A DNA stretch of 64,000 bases, from positions 2,473,617 through 2,537,616 of the forward strand of contig OX638346.1 in the NCBI GenBank assembly GCA_951813515.1, given 5' to 3'. This DNA comes from an uncultured Pseudomonadales bacterium (GTDB lineage Bacteria > Pseudomonadota > Gammaproteobacteria > Pseudomonadales > Azotimanducaceae). The notes beneath the pieces are model-generated. The model had not been told where the DNA came from and ran no database searches. It saw only the letters and a program-made list of their open reading frames with translations. Below, piece after piece: positions 9,901 to 17,494 of the stretch. The position numbers and the translations under genes were made by a program. Every line of letters begins with the position of its first letter. Within the stretch, counting starts at the first letter, position 1.

Positions 9901-10346
9901 ATGCCAGCGAACGCCGTTGGCGACGTCAGGAACACCCCGATACGGTGAGTTGGGGCAAGTACCGGCGGACGTTGACGCGCATCCGCGCCGGCGCGGGGGA
10001 GGCTAGTGCCTCGTTCCGCACGGAACTGCCGACGTCAGGGGCGTGGCGTCTTTACTACCACCTGCCGGGGTCGTCTGCGAGCAAGAGAACCCGGTCCGAG
10101 ATTTCCCGGTTTTGGCGAGCCGCCGATAGCTTGGGGACGCTTGAGCTGGAGATCGTAGCGGTCGAGCGGCGCACGCCCGTGGACTTCGATGCAACCATCG
10201 CCGTGCCTGGCTGGAACGACGTTGGCACGTTCGAACTTCCCGCCGGTCCCGTGACGGTCGTGGTCTCCGACGCCACCACCGGCGATATCGTGGTGGCGGA
10301 CGCCGTGCGCTGGGAGCTGGTTTCGCCCGAGACTCCCGATCGGTGA
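6999..10346 (+). CDS. ABC-2 permease fused to inactive M1-like ectodomain and golvesin-like C-terminus (copy 1)
   Basis: About 1,115 residues from ATG 6999; an upstream in-frame TTG at 6906 gives an unlikely leader. Residues 1-310 hold six or more hydrophobic segments typical of ABC-2 transporter permeases (DIRARDERERIAAVLDTRP cytosolic loop). A large extracytoplasmic region resembles the M1 aminopeptidase-like domain often fused to such permeases, but I find no HExxH zinc site, so it is probably not a peptidase. The C-terminus (GWNDVGTFELPAGPVTVVV...ADAVRWE) resembles golvesin/xanthan-lyase-associated carbohydrate-binding domains. A paralogue lies at 11902-15258; no ABC ATPase gene is adjacent. 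Confidence 0.7.
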   Translation: MTTHWVLAVAAAEFRQARRLSRTWLLGFFVVVGGLFGYLFGAESFGGPVLPGVGMLSLWVLLIGVVFLAFDIRARDERERIAAVLDTRPIPNIVLLGGRLLGIALIAWLPLAVWALLLHGTGMIVDGMNLSDSRATPEPVSLATFVFFDAPSAILFWGALVMLLAAGLRNRPVVCLVALALLASAFWALLNTPLYLLPVVSGIANLGLPGSEILPRVPSLVDVAQRVAVLVLGAALVTMAAAVFPRRDSRSRLPYIAWGAALLLASGAGFAGLVLHAQGERAQRVAWAQAHGAIQHSPRPDLERVTGEIQIDPGRNLTIAIDLDFRVPGEGVSTDLRFSLNPAMRVDSVRLDGSDIPFEHGLGVLVIHPARALPPGTRAELSIRAQGIPDPRFGYLDSSVWASDETLLGMPIVLQGEQASIFDERFVALTPAVRWLPMPGANFGTDNPAVHPPDFHHIDLVVKLPDGWHAAGPGRTLDSTEMRFRPSVPLAEFPLIAAPFERRSLTVDGVQYELLIHPMHLASVERFTSEENLEGTLEHLRARLAVIPGLAYPHRVFSLVEVPAQLRRYGGGRLLDTVQSLPGVQMLPEHGFPSTRPVARGVGSAASDAVLEWDLAYAERLGPHGLPLTAGGARNLLTFLTSASGEGGVAANYLLESLTALRWRGTRTAAPGHWLELGFQPGAPLPLRVMHRLLGTARFSFNWYLFYPMELEDRSAELSFIGFDPTASREHADILIHKGNLIALAIERLMGPEKLAEFLALMRSRHGGGIFELDDFMAAMTETDPAMAPYIGHFMYESTLPGFLASDLHIERLTDDENGQPRYQLSVHVRNDEDAPGVAGISFLSSYARRATVSAFEWGDFSPVPGNTSLELGVVTQSPPREVRLETYLSKNRRIMRLALPEIDSETIAPGEPFRGARPSDWVPPELGIVVDDLDPGFSVVHPRRTSLRMDFGGEEEDRVIVAEYYGDASERRWRRQEHPDTVSWGKYRRTLTRIRAGAGEASASFRTELPTSGAWRLYYHLPGSSASKRTRSEISRFWRAADSLGTLELEIVAVERRTPVDFDATIAVPGWNDVGTFELPAGPVTVVVSDATTGDIVVADAVRWELVSPETPDR

Positions 10347-10440
10347 GCGACGGCACGCGTTGGCAACTGAGGCGATTGCAACATGGAGTCGATGCCTGTG
10401 TAGAATCGGATTCAGGTGGGCATCGTATCGACCCATCCCA

Positions 10441-10569
10441 ATGAAGTCGTATCTATTCACCTACGGGATACCGATGAACGTCCTGTTGGACGCAGACAGC
10501 GTCATTGTCGAGAGGTATGTGCACGGGGACCATCTGCTCGCCAAAATCTCCGAGTTGCACTGCGAATAG
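10441..10569 (+). pseudogene. C-terminal remnant of a TlpA-like thioredoxin domain
   Basis: A 42-codon stretch reading YGIPMNVLLDADSVIVERY...LLAKISEL matches the cis-proline strand and last helix of TlpA/ResA thioredoxins (YG-x-PTN-x-LID-x-G pattern). There is no CxxC and no upstream half, so it is a relic rather than a gene. It lies in the 234-base gap between the ABC-2/M1-like gene and the dihydroorotase-like gene; the rest of the gap shows nothing recognisable. Confidence 0.5.
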
Positions 10570-10580
10570 GAGCCACGCGC

Positions 10581-11894
10581 ATGGGATCGAGGACTGTCAT
10601 AAAGGATGCCCGGATCGTCAATGAGGGGACGGTCGTCGAGGGCGACCTCGCCGTCCGGGATGGACGCATCGAGCGAATCGGGGGCAGCATCCCGGGCGAC
10701 GTCGAGATCGACGCCGCGGGCGCGTGGCTGATCCCGGGGATGATCGACGACCAGGTCCACTTTCGCGAGCCCGGATTCGAGCACAAGGCCACCATCGCGA
10801 CGGAGTCGGCGGCGGCGCTGGCGGGTGGCGTTACGAGCTACATGGAGATGCCCAACTGCGTGCCGCAGACCATCGATGCGGGCGCGCTGGAGGACAAGCA
10901 TCGACGCGCGGCGGCCAAATCCGCTGCCAACTACGCTTTCTATTTCGGGGCGACCAACGACAATCTCGAGGCGATCAAGGCGGTGGACCCGCTGAAGGCC
11001 TGCGGCGTCAAGGTGTTCATGGGCGCGTCCACGGGCAACATGCTGGTGGACGACGAAAAGACCCTGGAGGGCATTTTCGCGTCGAGCCCGTTGGTGATCG
11101 CGACCCACTGCGAGGACACCCCGATGATCCTCGCCAACGAGGAGCGCGCGCGAAAGGAATACGGCGATGCGATCCCGATTGAGATGCATCCCCGGATCCG
11201 TTCCGAGGAGGCCTGCTACAAGTCGTCGAGCCTCGCCGTGGAACTCGCCACCCGCCACGGCAGCAGGCTGCATGTCCTGCACCTGACCACCGCGCGGGAA
11301 CTGGAACTGTTCGAACCGGGTCCCGTCGAAGGCAAGCGCATCACCGCTGAGGTCTGCGTGCACCACCTGTTCTTCGACGAGACGGACTACGCGACCCGCG
11401 GCGCCGACATCAAGTGCAATCCGGCGATCAAGACGCCGGACGACAGGCGCGCGTTGCGGGCGGCGGTGCTGGAGGACCGCATCGACATCGTGGCGACGGA
11501 CCACGCGCCGCATACGGACGAAGAGAAGCGCGCGCGCTACATCGACGCGCCGTCCGGTATGCCGCTCGTGCAGCACGCGCTGCTGTCGCTGGTTGAGCAC
11601 ATGCCGGTGGAAACGGTCGTGCAGAAGACGGCCCACGCGCCGGCGGCGAGATTCGGCGTCAGGGAGCGGGGCTATCTCCGGGAAGGATATTGGGCGGACC
11701 TGGTGTTGATCGACCCGGCCCGGACGACGGTGGTCGACGACCAGGAACTGTTCTACAAGTGCGGCTGGTCACCCTTTTCCGGGGTGACTTTCGCATCTCG
11801 GGTCACGCACACGTTCCTCAACGGGCACCTGGTGTTTGCGCATGGCGAGTTGCGGGACAGATCCCGCGCCATGGCATTGGAATTCGATCGCTAG
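10581..11894 (+). CDS. Dihydroorotase-like amidohydrolase
   Basis: 437 residues from ATG 10581, preceded by AGGAG. Composite-domain amidohydrolase: N-terminal VIKDARIVNEG beta domain, metal-binding start GMIDDQVHFREPGF, GGVTSYMEMPNC, a conserved lysine in CGVKVFMGAS, HCED, HVLHLTTA and the C-terminal DIVATDHAPHT. The first metal histidine of the usual HxH is Gln here (QVH), as I recall for the dihydroorotase subgroup with the DDQVHFREPG signature. It should cyclise carbamoyl-aspartate to dihydroorotate in pyrimidine synthesis, or act on a related cyclic amide. No other pyr gene is near; it stops 7 bases before the convergent ABC-2/M1-like paralogue. Confidence 0.8.
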   Translation: MGSRTVIKDARIVNEGTVVEGDLAVRDGRIERIGGSIPGDVEIDAAGAWLIPGMIDDQVHFREPGFEHKATIATESAAALAGGVTSYMEMPNCVPQTIDAGALEDKHRRAAAKSAANYAFYFGATNDNLEAIKAVDPLKACGVKVFMGASTGNMLVDDEKTLEGIFASSPLVIATHCEDTPMILANEERARKEYGDAIPIEMHPRIRSEEACYKSSSLAVELATRHGSRLHVLHLTTARELELFEPGPVEGKRITAEVCVHHLFFDETDYATRGADIKCNPAIKTPDDRRALRAAVLEDRIDIVATDHAPHTDEEKRARYIDAPSGMPLVQHALLSLVEHMPVETVVQKTAHAPAARFGVRERGYLREGYWADLVLIDPARTTVVDDQELFYKCGWSPFSGVTFASRVTHTFLNGHLVFAHGELRDRSRAMALEFDR

Positions 11895-11901
11895 ACACCC
11901 A

Positions 11902-14900
11902 TTACGGGGCGGGACCCAACGGCTCCCAGCGGATCGCATCCGCGAATACCACGTTGCCGGTCGTCCTGTTCGAGACTTCGAGCGCGACGGGCCCGGCTTC
12001 GAGGTCGAACTCGCCCACGTCGTTCCAGCCGTTCGTGGACACCGCCGCATCGAACTCGACGGCTTGACGCGTTCCATTGGCTACCAGCGTCATGTCGTAT
12101 TCTGCCGGCACGAATCGCTGGAACCTGCCCTCCGGCGGCTTGGCTAGCCAATGATGGTAGGCCAGACGCCAGCGGCCATCGCGCGGCAACATCGCCGTGA
12201 ACACCGCCGCCTGGTCACCGGGCCCACTTGCTACCAATGCGACCGTGCGCCGGTATACGCCCCAGCCGTGATACGAGTGCGAACGGCTCCACACCGGCGG
12301 CGGGAAGAACGCGAGGAACTCGGGCAGCCCTTCGTCGAGTTCATCCTCCAATAGCGGATTCGTGCTGAATTCGAGCTCTGTCTGGCCCCGGATGGAGAAA
12401 CCCTGATCGAGGTCGTCGACGTGGATTGCCTCGTCCGTAGGCGGGCGCCAATCACTCGTCCTGACGCCTGTCCAGCCCGCGTCGGCATGCTGTATCTCGC
12501 TGTCCACGAACGGCACGACCAGGTCGGTGGACACCCGATTGAGGGCCAGGTACGGGCGCATCGTGAGGCGCCGCAAAGGCGTCGTCGTCTCGATACCCAC
12601 GTCGACCGCACCCCCGCCGGGAATCGATAACGGTTCCGTCCGATCGTTCACGGGCGTTTTCGCGTCACCCCAGTCGTACTGCAATTGAACCAGTCCGGGA
12701 ACTGGCTCTCCGTTGTAGATGGATACAAGCGTCCGATACCGGGGATTGCCTTCCGCGTCGTCGGCAACCCGGCGCGATGCCACCGGGGATGGTATGAAGC
12801 CAGGCAGCGCCGTAGCGTGTAGCCAATCTCCCAACAGCGCTTCCAGATCGATGCCGATCTCCGCCGCGGTCTTGAGCACGTCCCGATAGCCGTAGTGCGC
12901 GCCTCGATGGTTCTCCAGCAACAGCGAAAGCAGCAGGGCCGCCTTTTCGCGACCCAGTCCATCGAGCAAGGCCTCGGCGAGGGCCTCGCCCTTGAGCGTC
13001 AGCACCATCAACGCCAGTCCCGGGTCCGTCTCGACATCGAGACTCGCCAACGATGCCTCTCGGGCGGCACTCCACACCGAGGGCCGCCCTGTCACGGTCT
13101 TCCGGTAGCCTTCCGCGATACTGGCAAAATCCTGCACGGGTTCCAGCATCTGGCCGCGCGTGGTAACTCCGCCGGGCCGAAAGTCATGCGCTGAGAAAAA
13201 GCTCTCCCTGCCGGTCAGCAGCTTGGTCGCCAACGCGTTGAGCACGAAATTGATGGCAAGAGAGCCTTCGCCCTGGGCGCTCGTCTGAAACAGCAGGAAG
13301 TTCCGCGCCGCGCCCGAAAAGGGATTCCCGCCGCTGAAGTCGTTCTCGAAATGCGAGACCAGCATCTCCACCTTGCGCTCCGCCATTAGCTTGCCCGACG
13401 TATCGGGGAGGACCGATCTCGACAGCGGAGACTCGAACCGCGAGGTCAGAAAGCCGTTCTCCCGCAGGATGAGGACACCGGGCATGGCTTGCGCCGTATC
13501 CATCCGCCAGCCGCCGGCGTACAGGCGCAAGCTCGCCGGCGTCTCCACCAGGCTCAGGGCATCGTACGGATAGCGCAGTCCGAGGCCCTGTGCATTGGAG
13601 AAGATCTCCGCCAACCGGTCCCGAACGATGTGCGAGGTCTCGGCAAAGAGCGCGAGATTGCGTTGGTGCCCGCCGAAGTAGAGAAGCTGAAACTGGACGC
13701 CGTCTATCTCGACGGCCTTGCGAGCGAAACTCGATGCCAGCAGCCCGACGTGTGGAACCGGCGCGCGCGGCTGCAATCGATAGCTTGTCCTGCCGCCTGC
13801 TGAACTCAGCTTTTCGGCCCTGCCGGGACCAGCGACCAGCCATTCGTCCGGGACTTCCACGGTAAGGTCGAGCATGTAGTAGTCCTCGGGGTCGCCGTCT
13901 CCGATCGCTGCACCCGTGGACGGAATCCAGTGCGCTCCCGGCATCATCGCGACATACCGGCGGTCGAAGATGCTCTTCCGGTGGCCAAGGGCCAGCAGAT
14001 CGGATTGCTCGTCCGATTTGAGACTCTTCGCAAGTGTTTGGTCGAAAGAGGCATCCAGGTAGCCGAACGACTCGTCGGGAGAACCCTTCGTCACGATCAG
14101 AATCGAGTGCCGAAGCCTCGCCTCGGCCGGAGTTATCGCCAGCAGACCGGATTCGTGCGACCAGGTCGCTTCCTTCCCGTCGACCGAGACCTGCTCGACC
14201 TGCAAGCCGGGGTTCAGGGTGAACACCAATGGCTGCGATGCCTCCCGGGCCACCTCCAGATCCAGGGAGTACCGAAGGTCGTCACCCGGTGAGATCGATA
14301 GTGTCCCGGTGACGGACAGGAGGTCAGCCTGGGGGAAATGGCTCTTCGCCTCGTGGGCCGCGAGCCAGGCCTCCTGTTGCCGGTGGGGCGAGGTCTGATG
14401 CAGGTAGTAGCCCCCCATGCCGGCAAGCCCGAACGCAGCGAGGACGAGGCCCGTCGTCATGTATACGCCGGGACGACGACCGTCGTTCCTGGGGTAGGAT
14501 CGTGCTGCGAAGGCGAGAAACGCCATCGCGAGTGTGGCAAACGCCGTAAGTCGAATGCCTTCGCCCGCAGCGAGGAGACGCGGCGACAGCTCCGAGGCGT
14601 AGTCGACGCCCGGCGACATGGAAAGGACCGTGGTGAGGTAGAACGGCAGGCTCCGGCTTGTCCAGACCTGGACCCCAATCACGGCAAGCGAAATAACCGC
14701 GACCACCAGGCGGTTCCTGCAGACTGTCGCCATCCACATGACGAACGCGCACCACAGCGACAACCCGGCAAGGGCGTAGACCAGGAATCCGACGATGGAC
14801 CAGGGCTCGGGGGGCACACCGTATGGGAAGCTGGTCCACAGCGCCAGATGACCGAGGACTTCGACCAGCACCATGAGCACCGCGATGGGCAGCCAGGCCA

Positions 14901-15258
14901 TGGCGAGGAGCGCGCAGAACTTTCCAACGACGTATTCCGCATTGCTGTAGGGACGTGAGTCCAGCACGTCGACGATCTGGTCTCGCTCGTCGCGCGTGCG
15001 TATCTCGAACGCGAGGAAGATCAGGCCCACGAACAGCCAGAGGTAGAAGTAAGCGCCGAACAGTCCCACGTAGAATTGCGGACTGAACGTCCCCAGACCG
15101 GAGGCGATGCCGGACAAATTGCCGTGGGTCATGGCCAGTTGCGCATATACCAGGCAGCCCAGCCCTACCGACAGCAGCGCGAAGACCCAGTATTGGATCA
15201 GGCGCAGCGTGGTGCGTATTTCGGCGCGGGCGACCGCCAGAATGGTTGTTGGGTGCAA
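11902..15258 (-). CDS. ABC-2 permease fused to inactive M1-like ectodomain and golvesin-like C-terminus (copy 2)
   Basis: 1,118 residues, same architecture as 6999-10346: N-terminal ABC-2 membrane domain (about residues 15-320, shared loop EIRTRDERDQIVDVLDSRPY), large M1-like extracytoplasmic region without HExxH, and the C-terminal segment GWNDVGEFDLEAGPVALEVSN...FADAIRWEP. The two copies are diverged paralogues on opposite strands flanking the dihydroorotase-like gene. Likely a membrane complex exporting or sensing a cell-envelope substrate; the function is not known to me. Confidence 0.7.
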   Translation of the reverse strand: MHPTTILAVARAEIRTTLRLIQYWVFALLSVGLGCLVYAQLAMTHGNLSGIASGLGTFSPQFYVGLFGAYFYLWLFVGLIFLAFEIRTRDERDQIVDVLDSRPYSNAEYVVGKFCALLAMAWLPIAVLMVLVEVLGHLALWTSFPYGVPPEPWSIVGFLVYALAGLSLWCAFVMWMATVCRNRLVVAVISLAVIGVQVWTSRSLPFYLTTVLSMSPGVDYASELSPRLLAAGEGIRLTAFATLAMAFLAFAARSYPRNDGRRPGVYMTTGLVLAAFGLAGMGGYYLHQTSPHRQQEAWLAAHEAKSHFPQADLLSVTGTLSISPGDDLRYSLDLEVAREASQPLVFTLNPGLQVEQVSVDGKEATWSHESGLLAITPAEARLRHSILIVTKGSPDESFGYLDASFDQTLAKSLKSDEQSDLLALGHRKSIFDRRYVAMMPGAHWIPSTGAAIGDGDPEDYYMLDLTVEVPDEWLVAGPGRAEKLSSAGGRTSYRLQPRAPVPHVGLLASSFARKAVEIDGVQFQLLYFGGHQRNLALFAETSHIVRDRLAEIFSNAQGLGLRYPYDALSLVETPASLRLYAGGWRMDTAQAMPGVLILRENGFLTSRFESPLSRSVLPDTSGKLMAERKVEMLVSHFENDFSGGNPFSGAARNFLLFQTSAQGEGSLAINFVLNALATKLLTGRESFFSAHDFRPGGVTTRGQMLEPVQDFASIAEGYRKTVTGRPSVWSAAREASLASLDVETDPGLALMVLTLKGEALAEALLDGLGREKAALLLSLLLENHRGAHYGYRDVLKTAAEIGIDLEALLGDWLHATALPGFIPSPVASRRVADDAEGNPRYRTLVSIYNGEPVPGLVQLQYDWGDAKTPVNDRTEPLSIPGGGAVDVGIETTTPLRRLTMRPYLALNRVSTDLVVPFVDSEIQHADAGWTGVRTSDWRPPTDEAIHVDDLDQGFSIRGQTELEFSTNPLLEDELDEGLPEFLAFFPPPVWSRSHSYHGWGVYRRTVALVASGPGDQAAVFTAMLPRDGRWRLAYHHWLAKPPEGRFQRFVPAEYDMTLVANGTRQAVEFDAAVSTNGWNDVGEFDLEAGPVALEVSNRTTGNVVFADAIRWEPLGPAP

Positions 15259-15374
15259 CTTGCGAAGTACTCCTGCCGTACTCCATGCCGTAGCTTAAGG
15301 ACACCAACGGCGGTGTCCAATGCCGAGTGACCCGCCAGCGGGCATGACGCCTGTCGGCTGTGCCGCGTAGGCTC

Positions 15375-17021
15375 CTAACCCTGCCGAAGCTCCGGCAGCC
15401 TGTAGCCTTCCGCCTCGAGGCGCGCACGGACGGCCTTCTTGTCCATCTTGCCCGTGGAGGTCAGGGGGATGGAGTCGACGAACAGCACGTCGTCGGGCAG
15501 TTGCCACCGGGCGAAACGGGTTGCGCAGTGCGCGACAACCTGTTCCGACCCGATATCGACGTTTTCCGCGCGAACGATCAGCGCCACCGGCCGCTCGTCC
15601 CACTTCGGGTGCGGCTGTGCGACGACGCAGGCCTGCGCCACGCCGTCCAGCGCCGCGAGGTGATTCTCGAGGTCCAACGAAGAGATCCACTCGCCACCGC
15701 TCTTCACCAGGTCCTTCGAGCGGTCGGAGATGACGAGGTATTCCCCCGCGTCGATCCTGCCGACGTCGCCGGTGATCAACCAGCCGTCTCGGAACCGTTC
15801 CGGTTGGGGATTCCGGTAGTACTCGGAGCAGACCCACGGTCCGCGAATCAGAATCTCGCCGGTGGACTCGCCGTCGTGGGCCAGCGGGCGGAACGCCTCG
15901 TCGACGATCTCTAGCTCAAGGCCCGGAATGAGTTGCCCCGCCTTCGCGACATTCTTGAACTGTTCGTCGATGGACAGCTCGCCGTGCGCATATTGCATCA
16001 CCCGGCGCGATACGGTCGCCAGAGGACTCGTTTCCGTCAGCCCCCAGCCCTGGATCATTTCGACGCCGAGGGTGTCCCAATACCAGCGGATCATCGAAGG
16101 CGGCGGGGCGGAGCCGCCGCAGGTCACCCGGGAAAGGCGGCTCAGATCGTATTCGCCGGGACGGGCTTCGAGGACAGCCCTCACGCCCTGCCAGATGGTC
16201 GGCACCCCCGCCGACATGGTGACGCCCTCGTCGGCGATCAACCTCAAGAGTCGCGCAGGATCCGTGAAGCGGTGCGGCATGACCTGCTTGCAGCCGAGCA
16301 TCAGGGCGCTCCAGGGGATTCCCCAGCCCATGGCGTGGAACATGGGCACGATGCCGCAGATCGCGTCCGTGGCGGAGAGAGCCATGACATCGGCCATGCA
16401 GATCGCCATGGTGTGCAGGTACTGGGCTCGGTGCTCGTATTCGACGCCCTTGGGGTCTCCGGTCGTTCCGCTCGTGTAACACAGTCCGAGCGCCGAGTGC
16501 TCATCGATTTCGGGCCACTCGAAGGTGAGCGGCCTGTCGGCGATGAAATCCTCGTAATCGACCGCATTCGGCAGGGACGTGGACCAGTCCTCGTACCCGT
16601 CTTCCATGGCGACGACGACTTTTTCGACGCCTGGAATGCGACCAGCGAGTTTACCGAGCAGCGGGAGCACGTCGGCATCGGCGATGATCAGCCGGTCGCC
16701 GCCGTGATTGATGATGTATTCGAGGTCGCGCGCCGACAGGCGCAGGTTCAGGGTGTGCAGTACGGCACCCATGCCAGCGGTCGCGTGGTACGCCTCGAGG
16801 TGGCGCGACCCGTTCCACATGAAGGTGCCGACGCGGTCGCCGACGCCAATGCCGGCATCGCGCAGCGCATGCGCCAACTGGTGGGCGCGCTGGCAGGTCT
16901 CACGATAGGTCTGACGGCGCGTACCCGCTGCGGTGGCGGTAACGATCTCGGCCTCGGGCGCCACCTTCGCGCCTCGATCGATGAGACGCGACATCAGGAG
17001 GGGTGTGCGCTGCATCCCCAT
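15375..17021 (-). CDS. Long-chain fatty-acid--CoA ligase-type acyl-CoA synthetase
   Basis: 548 residues of the ANL adenylating superfamily. The P-loop-like A3 motif LCYTSGTTGDPKG, the QGWGLTETSP A5 motif, the WLITGDVGRID A7 motif and the C-terminal catalytic lysine in STGKMDKKAVR are all visible. It activates a carboxylate (medium or long chain fatty acid) to acyl-AMP and then acyl-CoA. It follows, in the same direction, the deazaflavin-type reductase and a second acyl-CoA synthetase (gap 14 bases), indicating one lipid- or sterol-degrading operon. Confidence 0.9.
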   Translation of the reverse strand: MGMQRTPLLMSRLIDRGAKVAPEAEIVTATAAGTRRQTYRETCQRAHQLAHALRDAGIGVGDRVGTFMWNGSRHLEAYHATAGMGAVLHTLNLRLSARDLEYIINHGGDRLIIADADVLPLLGKLAGRIPGVEKVVVAMEDGYEDWSTSLPNAVDYEDFIADRPLTFEWPEIDEHSALGLCYTSGTTGDPKGVEYEHRAQYLHTMAICMADVMALSATDAICGIVPMFHAMGWGIPWSALMLGCKQVMPHRFTDPARLLRLIADEGVTMSAGVPTIWQGVRAVLEARPGEYDLSRLSRVTCGGSAPPPSMIRWYWDTLGVEMIQGWGLTETSPLATVSRRVMQYAHGELSIDEQFKNVAKAGQLIPGLELEIVDEAFRPLAHDGESTGEILIRGPWVCSEYYRNPQPERFRDGWLITGDVGRIDAGEYLVISDRSKDLVKSGGEWISSLDLENHLAALDGVAQACVVAQPHPKWDERPVALIVRAENVDIGSEQVVAHCATRFARWQLPDDVLFVDSIPLTSTGKMDKKAVRARLEAEGYRLPELRQG

Positions 17022-17035
17022 GCGATCCGGGTTCT

Positions 17036-17494
17036 CTACCCGTCCGAGAGAGGCGTCGCCTCGACGATGATCGAGTGGGACGCCGCGCGATCGAGATGCT
17101 CGGGCAACGGTGACCTGTCCTTACCGAGGCCCACGTCGTGGTACACCGCGTCTCCGGGGAACTCCGCGAGGTAGCTGGCCAGTAGCGTCCGGACGGTCGC
17201 GGGATCGTCATCTATGACACTTGCGGAGCAGCGAACGTCGCGACCCCTGATGCGCAGCACCACGGTGGGTTCGTGCTTCAGGTTCGGCCACCACCTGGCG
17301 TCCCTGCTCGTGTAGCAGCGAATCTTCTCGCCGTCTCGGACGTAGCGTACCGGCGTTGTGTAGGTGCGCCCTGTTACCCGTCCCTTGAACGAGATCAGCA
17401 TCAGGCTCCTGCTCACAAGGGGGTGCAGGGGCGAGCGAAGCAGCAACCGCATGGCGCGGTTGATGATCACGAACAGGGGTTCAGGAATTCTCAC
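17036..17494 (-). CDS. Deazaflavin/F420-dependent nitroreductase-family protein (DUF385)
   Basis: 152 residues with a split-barrel core: LISFKGRVTGRTYTTPVRYV, then YTSRDARWWPNLKHEP, the signature of the F420-dependent quinone reductase/nitroreductase family. The GTG start at 17494 overlaps the stop of the upstream acyl-CoA synthetase (GTGA), so they are translationally coupled. A reductase of this type between two CoA ligases suggests reduction of a lipid-like substrate. Whether the organism makes F420 cannot be seen here; flavin or heme binding is also known in this fold. Confidence 0.75.
   Translation of the reverse strand: MRIPEPLFVIINRAMRLLLRSPLHPLVSRSLMLISFKGRVTGRTYTTPVRYVRDGEKIRCYTSRDARWWPNLKHEPTVVLRIRGRDVRCSASVIDDDPATVRTLLASYLAEFPGDAVYHDVGLGKDRSPLPEHLDRAASHSIIVEATPLSDG

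Noticed and set aside
6999..10346. Calling the large ectodomain an active aminopeptidase
   Set aside because: No HExxH with a downstream Glu could be found in either paralogue.
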